Shown here piece after piece: positions 51,905 through 62,489 of a stretch of DNA of 64,000 nt. The stretch is taken from positions 32,743,667-32,807,666 of the forward strand of contig OY282610.1 of assembly GCA_958298945.1 (NCBI GenBank), written 5' to 3'. Every line of letters begins with the position of its first letter. Position 1 is the first letter of the stretch. Position numbers and translations under genes: made by a program. Under the pieces are notes generated by a model that saw only the letters and a list, made by a program, of their open reading frames with translations, made no database searches and was not told the DNA's origin. This stretch comes from Atherix ibis. Taxonomy: Eukaryota > Arthropoda > Insecta > Diptera > Athericidae.

Positions 51905-54900
51905 TTTTAATCATAAACTATTTAATAAATAATTAAATTATTTAAGAAAAAACTGTAGAAATCATATTAACTCACTGAAATAAACGTGCTTAACCATACA
52001 CAAAATATGATAGTACAGTGGTAGGAGCTTCTGTTGGGGGTTTTTTAAATTATCTGTCCTGTTTGATAATAGATGAAACGAAAAATTTTAAAAGAAAGAG
52101 CTTTTGTGAAATATTTCAAAAGTCTATTTTTTGTCATTTTATTAATTTTCCATATTCCGTTTTGATGAAAGATGACCGTTGGCACTCACTGTGAAATGGA
52201 AATGTCAAAGAAGGTCTCGACTCTTACATTTAAGTTTTCTTTGTATAAAATATATTCTAAAATAAAAGAAAAATAAAATACAAGTGTTATCTTAGAAGAT
52301 TGTATTATTGAATTTTATATTATGGTTATTTGATCAAATCTATATTGTTATGGATAGTCTCATTCAATATCCAAAAATAACTGATGTTCATAGAATAAGT
52401 TTGATTAAAAATCCTGCATTGGAATAATTCAAGCATTTCAGATTCTTTAGAAATGATATGATCAAGTTTTCTTTAGATTTTACTTTTGTTATGAAATCTA
52501 GGTGAATTGAAAAGTGTACTTATAGATATGGTTTTGTACGAGTAGCAAGACTAGAAAAATACAATATAAAATATATCGTATATAACATAGTAAGAAATAT
52601 ATTAAATGAAAAGGTGCCCAAATACCTTTCGAATACACATACACGTATGTACAATATATTCATATAGTCGAGCGTAGTAGGGCAGCACGTATCCATCTGA
52701 TGATTTTATCAAACTGACTGATATGTATGTATTTACTAGCATACCTCAATATCTAAGATCTCAACAGTGTCGTATGCTTTATCTCATTGTCGATTCTATC
52801 AAAATAGAAGGGGATTTTCAATTTGGATATTTGCCATTTGAATTCGATGTTGTAAACGATCAGGCGCTAAAGTAAATTGTAACAGGCCGAATGGTGAACG
52901 AATAGTAAGGAAACAATCTTAAGAGAATTCTTAATGCAATGCGCCAGAAAAATATCCTCATCCAAAGTGTATGATTTGCACACAAACACACCATTTACGA
53001 CTAATGCTCCACATTCGGCTCTGTTCTCCAATAGTTCAGAATAGCAAATCAGATGAGATTTTTGGCAAAAATTGTATAAATTGAATTTGCTGCTCTTTTT
53101 TACGGTGTCCGTCCCTGAGGCATGGCATTACATCTGATAAGAACTACTTTGATGGGTACACGTATATGATGCCTGACACTACCAAACCTAAATCATACAA
53201 TCCGAGTCGTGGACCATTCACTGACTGAGGACAAACTACTGACGACCAACAGCCAAATATCGTTAATAGATTCATTGCACGTTATTTCTTCGAATTCAAC
53301 GTGTGATATTGATTTACGATAGCATAGAGTAATTTTGAACGGAAATTTCTTATTAAGCAAAACTTTATGTAAAACCGAACTTACCTGTTCTAAGTATGAG
53401 TAATATCCTGATATTCTGACAATTATACCTACACATACGTCTATGTTCGTATATCGTTCAGAAAATACAATTTATAGGAGTAAGTTTTTTTTTCTTTTAC
53501 TATTCTAGATTCAGAAGCTCACCTTTTAACTATTCGAGATCTTTCCAACATTTTCGAACAGGACAAAGAGATAATATTGTATCGTACTGGAAATTTGTAT
53601 TTTTCTAATAGCATGTCCTTATTTCTAAACAAATTAAACTTTTACAGTCATTCTAGCCAATTCTCCTAAAATATTATAGGAAAATTATTAAACATTCTTT
53701 ATTCTTTCAAATTCTCCAAGCATCTTTAATTTCTCATCATCCTTACAATTATATGCTATCGAATTGTTAAAAAATTCTCAACATTTTCCTTTTGTAATGT
53801 TGAATTTTGATTTATTTCGAATTTATGGCAAATTATTGTATTTACGAATTTATACGATATTATAAATAAAAAAAAATTTCAAGATTATTACTCTTACGCG
53901 TAAGAGTTTTAGAAAAAATCCGTATAAAAATTGGGATAAAATCCTTTCGTTTTCCCAGATAACCCCAAAATTTTTTGGATTTTATTACAATTTTAAATGA
54001 AGGTTAAATTCTTTAAAGTAAATAAGAAAAAAAATAAATGAATAATTACATAAATTTAGATTCAAAATGGCTCTTGCTTGATTTACCGAATTTCATTTTG
54101 TTAATTTTTTCCGTACTCCTATTAGATCAATTATAATATTAATTAAGTTAGTTATTTTCTAACTCGTTTACTCCATAATTAAATGAAAAACTAATTTTAT
54201 ACGTTAAACAATTCATTACAATTTCTAATTTAAATTTAATACGATTTTAATTGGCAGAAGTGTGTGTGGCTTGTCGCGTTGTTGACATAATTGAATATTT
54301 ACAAAGCCCAAATAGATTTGCATGAACTGGTAATCTTCGAAAAATATACCATCGCAATGTAGTGTCCTATTTTTTCAGATTTCATTAATTAAACATTGCC
54401 TTTTAAGTTTTTTTTTTTTTTTTGGTTACATTTATTATTGCTTAAGAAAATTTTTCACATTTTGTTATTGAATCTATCAATCCTACGATCGGATATGATC
54501 AAAATAAAAACTTTATATACAAAAACTAAAAAATTATCCAATTTTTATTTTGGAAATCAAAATTAAATAAAATTTTTTTTTAAATTTATGTTTTTATTAA
54601 AATTTCATATTTTATATTGCATAAATTAGGTCATATTGTAAGATATAAATAATTTTTTTTATAGTTGTTACAAAACTTCCTGCAGGACCTGATCGTTTTG
54701 GGATAATTTTTCACGTACTTTTCGTACCGTAATTGGGCCATTACTTGACGGATGTTGTTTTAAAAATGATCTTAAATTTATTAAATATCCGCGTTAATAA
54801 AATGTCTTACTTAGTTTGACAAGACAAAGATCAACGTCATCAAATGGTAAGATTTTCGAGATCAATTGACATTACCAAATCTCGAAATATATTAAAATCT

Positions 54901-55740
54901 TTATTTTAAACTTAAAAGAGTATGGGTATAAAGTCCCCTCTTAGTAGATATATTTCAATTTTTGATGAAATTAATATATTTAGTAAACAATTTTTTCATC
55001 TTATTTACGAAAAGTAGTATTATTAATTATGGTTTAGAATACTTTTTGTTAAAGTACGGCTTATTGATGGTAATCATTTCTGCTTAATCATTTGTAAAGA
55101 AATACGGTTCAGTGACACTTTCACACCAAAATACATACCAGAAAGTATCTTTTCGCAGATACAATGGCTTCTCCACACTCACCTATAGATTGGTAACTTT
55201 TCGCGGATACAATGGCTTCAGTGCCTCATATACTGTAATTTTGTTTATTCATCGCTGAAGAAAATTATGTTCGAAACGTGGCTATAGCAGAATAGCTAAT
55301 TTATATAGTAAATATTTCGTTTTACTATTTTCCGCGTTGTTTGGTAGTTAAACAATTTATAATGTAAAATGGCATTTTTATCTTAAATAAAATATATACT
55401 CGAATGACGAAAATATACTTTCTAAACCACAAAATATTGTAGATAGTCAATTATTTTCACCTAAGAATTTTCACGCTAAAGAACATAATACTTTTTTTAC
55501 ATTCAATTATTTTTTGTGACTTGTTTAATTTTATTTAAAATTCAAATCAACATAAATCATCACTAGGCTACATGCCTCACTATGGAAAGGATACCATGAA
55601 AGTCCTGGGTATTTCGATTATTCGTTAAGGAAAATGGCATCTTTGAATTAGCAATGCTTTGGCAAAATCAATTCTATTCACAGAATGGTTAAAATTTTAG
55701 TTAGCAAAGTTTGGCAAACAAATAATTTTAATTTTAGTGC
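51905..55740. other. Long stretch with no recognised gene
   Basis: Mostly A/T-rich. 52840-53290 has more balanced composition but no motif. 53890-53907 is a perfect 18-bp palindrome. On the minus strand, 54668-54799 reads RGYLINLRSFLKQHPSSNGP, then ITVRKVREKLSQ to a stop; I do not recognise it. At 55149 and 55197, cttttcgc.gatacaatggc repeats with a 48-bp period, beside minus-strand IIFFSDE at about 55250-55270 that may be another DD41D scrap. Confidence 0.45.
53890..53907. repeat. Perfect 18-bp palindrome
   Basis: actcttacgcgtaagagt is its own reverse complement, with no loop. It is isolated in A/T-rich sequence; palindromes of this form can be dimeric protein sites, but nothing else supports one here. 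Confidence 0.9.
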
Positions 55741-55869
55741 GCAAAATTAGGCATAGAAGAAGCAAGTCAAGACAGTAATCAGCTGTTGGATCAGGCCCCG
55801 GGAGCACACCGGATATCTCCGGTAGAATCCATACTAATTGAAACTGTTCGAAGACTTATTGTATCTTTG

Positions 55870-55903
55870 ACTACCTGCAACCTTGATCGAGGTTGCAGGT
55901 AGT
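55870..55903. repeat. Hairpin, perfect 14-bp arms, 6-bp loop
   Basis: actacctgcaacct (55870-55883) and its exact complement (55890-55903) enclose tgatcg. It lies at the left edge of the RNase H-like relic. Confidence 0.95.
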
Positions 55904-56345
55904 TATAGCAATCAAAGCCATTCGTGGCCCATCGAGTGACTTAGTAGTTAGAGCAATGCGTCATAGCATACTTGGTAATAGGAGTGATACCGGGGCATGT
56001 GGGAGAACTTTGGGTGCTGATAAGCTGGTTAGAGAAACCTTCCGTCGACCAGTGCTTACACTCATCCCCAATTTGTAGCGCTTGCCAATAGAATGGCAAA
56101 AAATAAGACTGGACAAGTAGTTATCCCAAATAAACCAGGTCTAGGCGTACTAAATTTGCGCCACATTCTGCCAATTAGACCACTCCTAGCATCTTTTTAA
56201 CATCCTGGCAAATACTGTCATTCCACCGCAAATAGGATTTACCCCGTCTTCTACGCCCATAAATGTATCTACAGTAGCAGGATCTGCCTCACACCAGCCT
56301 AACGCATCTTATTGAACATAAATAAGCTATGAATAGGTGTAACCA
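55885..56345 (+). pseudogene. Non-LTR retrotransposon relics: RNase H, then RT-like pieces
   Basis: VVIAIKAIRGPSSDLVVRAM (about 55901-55960) resembles the 'S..ALKAI.....LV' helix of a retrotransposon RNase H. GVIPGHVG (about 55981-56004), then after a frame change GADKLVRETFRRPVL, resembles WVPGH.G..GNE.AD.LAR. Beyond 56110, VVIPNKPGLG, then LRHILPIRPLLAS and VIPPQIGF-like sequence look like RT fingers. That order (RNase H before RT) is reversed for one element, so two fragments or a rearrangement are implied. Support is modest throughout. Confidence 0.45.
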
Positions 56346-57235
56346 AAATTTGAGGTTCTAATTGAAATGACCATAAAGTTAAACAAGTTTATCATATCTT
56401 CTGTATCAATAACTTCACAGTTGCCATAAATAATACTAATTTTATAAAAACCATACCAACAAAAATATTTAATTAAGTCCACTTAAAAAAATTTGTTCTT
56501 TATTTAAAATATTACATACCTGATAATATGATTAATTTAGTATTAACACGTTAAAAGTACTTGAAGATCTGAAATTTAAAAAAAAAATTGCAAAATTTAA
56601 TTATTGTAATTACAGAAAAATATATGTAATACTAAAAAATTAAATAGCTTAAACAAAGGTTTATTGTTTTATTTTTTCTATAAAATGAAAATTGTTAATC
56701 ATTTTTTATTTAAACCGAACAAAACTCTACTATCAGTTTAGCGAGTAGAATTCCAAATTATAATAAAGAAGAAGATATGTTTTGAGTCCTTACAACAAAT
56801 ATCAGCTGAATGTTCCAGAATTCGAATAAATCTGAAATTGTGCGTGAGCTTCTAATTAGTATTAAGGTTTTCGAGTGATTATTGCAGACTATTAACATTT
56901 TTTCTTAACAATAATTCACATACCATGCGTAGAGAAATCATAATTTTATCAATAATATGTTGTCCATTTCATAATTAAGATAATGACACCCTGACTGTAA
57001 AATATAAAAATCATAAAAAATTTAAAATATTTAGACTAAAATTTGCCATTATAAATATTGGATCAATTTATAACCAAAATAATATAGAAGCCATTGTATT
57101 TTCGTCTGAAAATATGGGTGTCATTAGTCCATAAATCTTTGAAAATAAAGAAGAACAGACCATTAAGATTAAGTTTGAACTGTTTGGCTACATGATAACC
57201 AACTTAATTTGAATATTGGAATTTAAGCTACAATA
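56346..57235. other. Non-coding A/T-rich stretch
   Basis: Nothing recognised on either strand. Confidence 0.5.
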
Positions 57236-57374
57236 TATATTGTGAGTACAAACGGGAAACCCTCGTTTTCCAATAGATGGCGCCAGCAATAAATGGTCGA
57301 ATAAAATATTGGATCAGATACGTCAATTTGTAAGCTTAGGTATCTGTCAGCAACTTTTCATCATTAGATTTGTA

Positions 57375-58370
57375 ATGTCGAAATTTAAGTCAAATAAGCA
57401 TTATTCGAAAAAATCTGCGGCTAAGGCGCATCGAATGATTATAGAAACTTATGGAGTAAGGCTTGTATTAATGTAAGAACGTGTCGCAAATGGTTCCAAC
57501 GCTACAAAAGTGGTGATTTCAATATCGAAGACAAGGAGCATCTCGGACCGGTAAAAAAGTTTGAAGACGCTGAATTGGCGGTATTACTGGATAAAGATCC
57601 ATGTCAAACATAACAAAAACTTGCAGATTCATTGGGCGTGACTCAACAAGCCATTTCCCATTATTTGAAAGCCTTGGGAATGATCCAAAAGCAAGGAAAT
57701 TGAGTGTCATGCGAGTTGAAGCCGAGATTCATTGAACGGCATATCATTTTCCAAAAAAAGGAATGGTTTTCTGCATCGAATTGTGATTGGCGATAAAAAG
57801 TGGATCCATTATGATAATCCAAAGTGAAGAAAATCGTGCGGGGCGCCGAGGCCATGCATCAATATCGACGACCAAGCCAAAAATCTATGGCTCGAAGCTC
57901 GTGGCTTTGTATTTGGTGGGACCAGCTCGGTATGGTATATTATAAACTGTTATAAACCATCCCAGAAGCTCGCTGCCGAACACAGCTGATGCGTTTGAGC
58001 CGAGCATTGAAGGAAAAATAGCCGCAATTCGAGCAAAGATATAACAAACTAATTTTGCAGCATGACAACGCTCAGCCACATCTTGCGAACGTGCTTAAAA
58101 CCTACCTAAAAATACGGAAATGGGACGTCCTGCTTCACCCGGAGTATTATGCACACATCGCTACTTCCGATTGCTACCTCTTCCGATCGATGCCGCGTGG
58201 CACTTCCGATTTTATGAAGAGACAAAAAATTGGGTCGATTTTTGAATCGCCTCAAAAGACGCGCAATTTTTTCGACATGGAATCCATATTGTACCAGAAA
58301 AATGGGAAAAAGTTGTGGCTAGCAATGGGCAACACTTTAAAGCATGAATATATCATCATTTTTCTACAAT
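57375..58370 (+). pseudogene. Mauritiana-type mariner transposase, decayed
   Basis: ATG 57375 (MSKFKSNKHYSKKSAAKAHR), a frame change near 57450, then RTCRKWFQRYKSGDFNIEDK and KKFEDAELAVLLDKDPCQT, then TAA. ADSLGVTQQAISHYLKALGM is the second HTH. TGA replaces Trp in QKQGNWV. The first catalytic region is VIGDKKWIHYDN with the Asp kept but Glu changed to Lys. After several lesions, LQHDNAQPHLANVLKTYLKI (second Asp) leads to DVLLHPEYYAHIATSDCYLF (third Asp kept in TSD). The tail is poorly conserved. It is older than the 5032-6036 copy. TIRs were not clearly seen; agatggcgcc near 57284 lies in the leader. Confidence 0.8.
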
Positions 58371-58409
58371 AAAGCCTCAAAGGATCATTTTTCTACAATA
58401 AAGCCTCAA
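58355..58409 (+). repeat. Tandem 26-bp duplication, 29-bp period
   Basis: atcatttttctacaataaag plus cctcaa occurs at 58355-58380 and again at 58384-58409, at the 3' edge of the mariner relic. The exact match indicates a recent slip or repair event. Confidence 0.92.
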
Positions 58410-58509
58410 TCACTTCCAATATGATTTTAATAAGACAGTTCCACAAGTCCCAAAACACCATAAATTTTGGTTTTATAGTGTAGAACGTTCTAAAAACGCG
58501 TAATTTTAA

Positions 58510-58720
58510 AATTTTATTGTGTTAATTAGCCTTCAAGATCGTGTGATTTGATGCCAGTGAATTTTTTTTATAAATTTTTCTAAGAGCTCGTGTTTAAGCA
58601 AATAGATTTTAAGCTTTAGAATATTTGAAAAGCCACATCTTTTAAGTTATGGCCGGATCATAACACGGAGTATGGGAAAAACATATCGAAAATTACCTCA
58701 AAACGATTATGTTGTGTAAG
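58510..58720 (+). pseudogene. DD41D-type transposase relic, C-terminal
   Basis: PSRSCDLMPVNFFYKFF (about 58528-58580) matches WPPRSCDLTPLDYFLWG, with Asn in place of the last catalytic Asp. ELVFKQIDFKL and HNTEYGKNISKI follow, as in the family C-terminus. Only this end survives. Confidence 0.6.
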
Positions 58721-58724
58721 AAGT

Positions 58725-59636
58725 CTTGTAAAAAATATATATATAATAAATATTTAAGGATTTAAAGAAAATATAGAATTTATAAAAAAATCTCAGAAAA
58801 TTTTTAAAAACTTATTTATTCAAAAGATTAGAAAATCAATTTTTTCTGATGGTAAGAGTTTTTTGTTGAAAAAATTAGTTATCAAAATATTTTTTAAGAG
58901 GGTTGAAAACCATTTTATTTTTTTTCAGTAAAAGTTTAATGAAAAATTTCCACAAAGTTTAAATGCAACAAGTAAGAATCGATATTCGAAGAAATCTATA
59001 CAAACTTGTATGATGTAACGTCCTGTCAGTATGCATTCTCAGCAAAACAAGGAACAAAAGAATTAAGGTTAAGTGGCAAGCACTTACTCTCAAAGCCAGA
59101 TCAAGTGGCTTCTATAAACAGTGAGTATCATTTCATATACCAAAGAATTTACTAAATGCATTTACGAATAAATGCTATCGAATAAACCTGCAATTTGCTA
59201 CGAATCAAAATCTAGTATAGGAATTTTCTCTTATAATTTAAAGAACATTTACCAACTAAATTATGAAAAGTTTTTTTTTAAATTTAGTTGCAAAATATTT
59301 AAAAAAACAAAAATAGTTATTAATAGATGCAATAAGCACATAAATTTATTTTTAGTTTTTTTTTTTAAGTATCATATATGTATAATCCCGATTTATAAAG
59401 TAACTATAATGTGTATGAGTATTTTTTTTAATTATGCTGATGTATTTTTTTCGATCTTCAAATTACATTTTTTTTAAGTATTATTAAAAAGCTTCCTTGA
59501 ATATGAAAAGCTGTACCGAATACGGTGGAGCCGAAAAAATTTCTTTTTTATTGGATTTTATTTTATATTTATATTATTATTATTATATCTGTTTGTTTGG
59601 TAAAAAAAAATCGAAACAGTTAAACAAACTAGAAAA
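58725..59636. other. Non-coding A/T-rich stretch
   Basis: No motif recognised; the open frame 59172-59477 is a Phe/Ile/Lys-rich composition artefact. Confidence 0.5.
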
Positions 59637-59638
59637 TA

Positions 59639-60705
59639 TTGGGTTGTCCAGAAAGTAATTTCGTTTTTTTCCAACAAAGGACTTAATTGTATTTTGCAGA
59701 ATCGATTGATTCTGCAAAGTAGTTTTTGCTTGATACCCTTTTAAAAATGGAAAGTGAAAAATAGAATTTTCGGCTTATTTTATTTTTTACTATAGAAAAT
59801 ATAAAAATGCGGTTCAAGCACGAAAAAAATTATCCAGTGCCAAAACTGGTTTGCAAAATTTCGATCCGGCAATTTTGATCTCGAAGGTGCACCATGTTCT
59901 GAAAGGCCAGTTGAAGCTGATGAAGACACAATAAAGGCATTAATTGATGCAAACCAGCGAATAACAACTCGTGAGATCGCTGAGAGGGTCCTCACTTTGT
60001 TACGGAACAAAATATGTGCCGTGGCATTGACGTTTGTGATTTGCTTCTCAAACGCCAAGAAAATTATTCATTTTTGAAGCGTTTCATCACTGGAGATGAA
60101 AAATAGGTTGTCTACAACAATGTTAAGCGCAAAAGATCCTAGAGTAGAAAAGAAGAACCGGCTCAAAGCATTTTGGAAGCCACTATTCATCAAATAAAAG
60201 GTTGTGTTATCTTCAAAGGAATCGTTTATTTTTGAGCTTCTCTACCGAGCAACACAACGATCAATTCTGAAGTATACTGTCATCAGTTGCACTATTTAAA
60301 TGATTCGCTTAAAGAAAAAAGGCCAGAATTGGTCAATAGGAAATTTATAGTATTCCAACAGGATAATGCGAAACCACATACAAGTTTGACCACTCGCCAA
60401 AAACTTTTAGAGCTTGGATGGAATATACTGCCACATCCAATCGTCCTAGCACCTTCCGATTATCATTTGTTCCGGTCTCTACAAAATTTTTTTAGACGGT
60501 AAAAAATTTAATTCAAATGAGCAGGTCAAAAATCATTTAGATCAGTTTTTTGCCAGCACAGAATACAAATTTTTTTGAGCGTGAAATCATGCTACTGCCG
60601 AAAGATGGCAATGGGTCAAAATTGAATTGAATAAAATATTAATTCACTATTAGAAAATTGTCTTTTATTTTTATTTAAAAAAAAAATACTTTCCGGACAA
60701 CCCAA
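59639..60705 (+). mobile_element. Mariner with ttgggttgtcc ends, internally deleted
   Basis: TA-flanked (59637-59638, 60706-60707); left end ttgggttgtccagaaagtaa, right end inward ttgggttgtccggaaagtat, about 18 of 20 matching. Length 1067 bp, roughly 200 bp short of a full element. It is a separate mariner lineage from all others in the window. Confidence 0.9.
59820..60610 (+). pseudogene. Mariner transposase (ttgggttg family), deleted and frameshifted
   Basis: CQNWFAKFRSGNFDLEGAPC (about 59840-59898), then ERPVEADEDTIKALIDANQR and ITTREIAERV cover the HTH boundary; the first HTH is missing. Part of the linker is deleted, then NICDLLL-like sequence, SFLKRFITGDEK and TAG near 60104 (Trp expected; first Asp kept). 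GIVYF.ELL and YCHQLHYLNDSLKEKRPELV follow. FQQDNAKPHTSLTTRQKLLE has the second Asp. [20 protein letters not shown] has the third, but with the PPYSP segment shortened. After a frame change FNSNEQVKNHLDQFFAST remains. Several independent lesions. Confidence 0.85.
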
Positions 60706-60707
60706 TA

Positions 60708-61590
60708 CAATAAACAAAATTTGTCCTTCATAACATTTATAAGCGGTAGAAAAAAAACCTAAGTACTATGAGTACATTAGTTGTCAAAGAGTATTTGATG
60801 AATAAAGAAGAAGCATATTCAATGTCTTAATTTCAATTTTTTACTCGAATAAAAAAAAAATGGCTTTGGTTTTTTCCAAAATTACTTTTTATTTTTTATT
60901 TTATCAATATCCTCTTAATACAAATGTAAATACATACGAGTTATGTAGGTATTTTTGTTTTTTTCTTTAATATAATTTTTCTGTTATTCTTTTTTTCTAT
61001 ATTGTTGATAATAAAAGAACAATGGAAGTGAAATAGAAAAACTCTCTCCTTAACCATTATTCTTATTCTTATATTGTAGATTACAATGTACGTTTTCAGT
61101 TCATAGGTTCTCATATTTAAGTGTCTTCTTCTTTATCATTTTCTTAGTCTTGTTCTTATTCAATTTTTTCGAATGTTTTTCTACCTTCTTTTTGTGTTTT
61201 GTATCTTTATTTTTCGTTTCACGTAACTAATGTTGTCAATTTCTTTAATAAATTACATTCGATTGATTTATTGGAAAAGTAGGATGGTCTATCTATAAGC
61301 CTAGTCTAACACTCAATATAAATATATACATATGTGTATGTATGTATGCATCTAACAGTCTTATATTATTTCACCTTTTTTTTTTTTGTTTTTATAAAGA
61401 AAACACATTAATAAGAAGGACAAAATTTACAGCAACAATAACAACAATAATAATGAAAAACTGTATAATTTTCTAACAAAAACCTTTGTGATTGACTATT
61501 TCTTCTACACACACATATGTATGTATGTACTCGTATATATAATAAGAATAATTTTATATACGAGTTCAGTTAAATATAGAATATTGTAAA
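60708..61590. other. Non-coding, possible 3' region of the minus-strand gene candidate
   Basis: A/T-rich with fly-like short repeats (tatgtatgta near 61337 and 61518). If the frame ending at 61592 is real, its 3' UTR would lie here on the minus strand. No protein motif. Confidence 0.45.
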
Positions 61591-61591
61591 T

Positions 61592-61944
61592 CTATTCGTT
61601 CTGAATGAGAGGAATAGGTGAAAAAAATTCGTACATGTCCCTGTACGCCAATCGATGACTATTCTTTGCTATGTCCCATTTATCCAGTAGAATTGATTTG
61701 AAGTCCTTGCAAACATATACAGTCATCATAGAATTGTAGGCGCATCCATCAGAAACAGGATCAAAGCTTTTAGTTAAGGTTTTAGTCTATTCGAGTTTAA
61801 TGAAATCTCTTCGGCTACGGATTTTCATTTAATCTATTTTAGATATACTTACTTACGAGCATACTCCACCGTGAGGACATTTCTAATATTCAATTCTATT
61901 ATTCTAGATAATTTCGTAAAGTCAGATTGGTCAATCTTTTCGAT
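61592..61944 (-). CDS. Candidate host-gene fragment, two exons, unidentified product
   Basis: On the minus strand, 61766-61592 encodes 57 residues then TAG: FDPVSDGCAYNSMMTVYVCK, DFKSILLDKWDIAKNSHRLA and YRDMYEFFSPIPLIQNE. Composition is protein-like rather than the usual A/T-frame string. Upstream, 61944-61853 reads IEKIDQSDFTKLSRIIELNI, then RNVLTVEYAR, and meets gtaagt at 61852. An intron of 86 bp (61852-61767, ending aaaag) would join them in frame through an Asn codon split 2+1. A second possible donor lies 4 bp upstream but breaks the frame. No start codon and no convincing acceptor for the first exon were found, so more exons are expected. Two Cys are 10 residues apart; I cannot assign a family. 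It matches no transposon known to me. Confidence 0.45.
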
Positions 61945-61947
61945 TCA

Positions 61948-62488
61948 CTTTTTATATCGTAGTACCATCATCATCATTAATAATGAGTTTCATACTTATC
62001 TGATACGATTAATAGTATCCATTGATTCATTAAATATATATATTTTTTTTTCGATTAATTTTCTTCTCTCTCAAAAGTTTTATCTTCGCGTTTTTTTTTT
62101 GGAAGAAAAAAAAATCATAATAAATAACATTAAAATTAAATAAATAACGTAATTTTATTAAGTTATGGTAAATCTTATCAAAAGAATGCGGATATATTGT
62201 TACGATATAGTACGGCTCTGGCGTGTTCTAGAAGATTCCAGAAAACCGATTACAGAAAACCGATTTGGTTCAGTTTAGTTTAAATTATCGTTGAGTTATA
62301 GTCAGAACAGCAGTTGGAGTACACCTTAATTTATAGAAGAACTGAATTGGCCGATACACAAAATTTTTGTCCAAATTTTTTCAAGAATACATTCGTAAGA
62401 ACGCAAAAAATTGCATAATAACCTTTCACAAAACACTTCCTATTTTCTGTCATGAGGAATAAAACTATTTATGCAAATGTATTAATAT
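61948..62488. other. Unassigned, possible intron of the minus-strand candidate
   Basis: Contains a tandem 14-bp pair (cagaaaaccgatt at 62239 and 62253) and A/T-rich sequence. The plus-strand open frame 61871-62143 is antisense to the candidate exon and low complexity. Confidence 0.4.
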
Positions 62489-62489
62489 A

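Noticed and set aside
55140..55290. Possible eighth DD41D relic on the minus strand
   Set aside because: Only IIFFSDE-like residues and a 48-bp-period repeat support it; too little to call.
59172..59477. 101-codon plus-strand frame
   Set aside because: Lys/Phe/Ile-rich string without domain; typical chance frame in this composition.
61871..62143. Plus-strand open frame of 90 codons
   Set aside because: Antisense to the candidate minus-strand exon, with membrane-like low complexity and no homology recognised.
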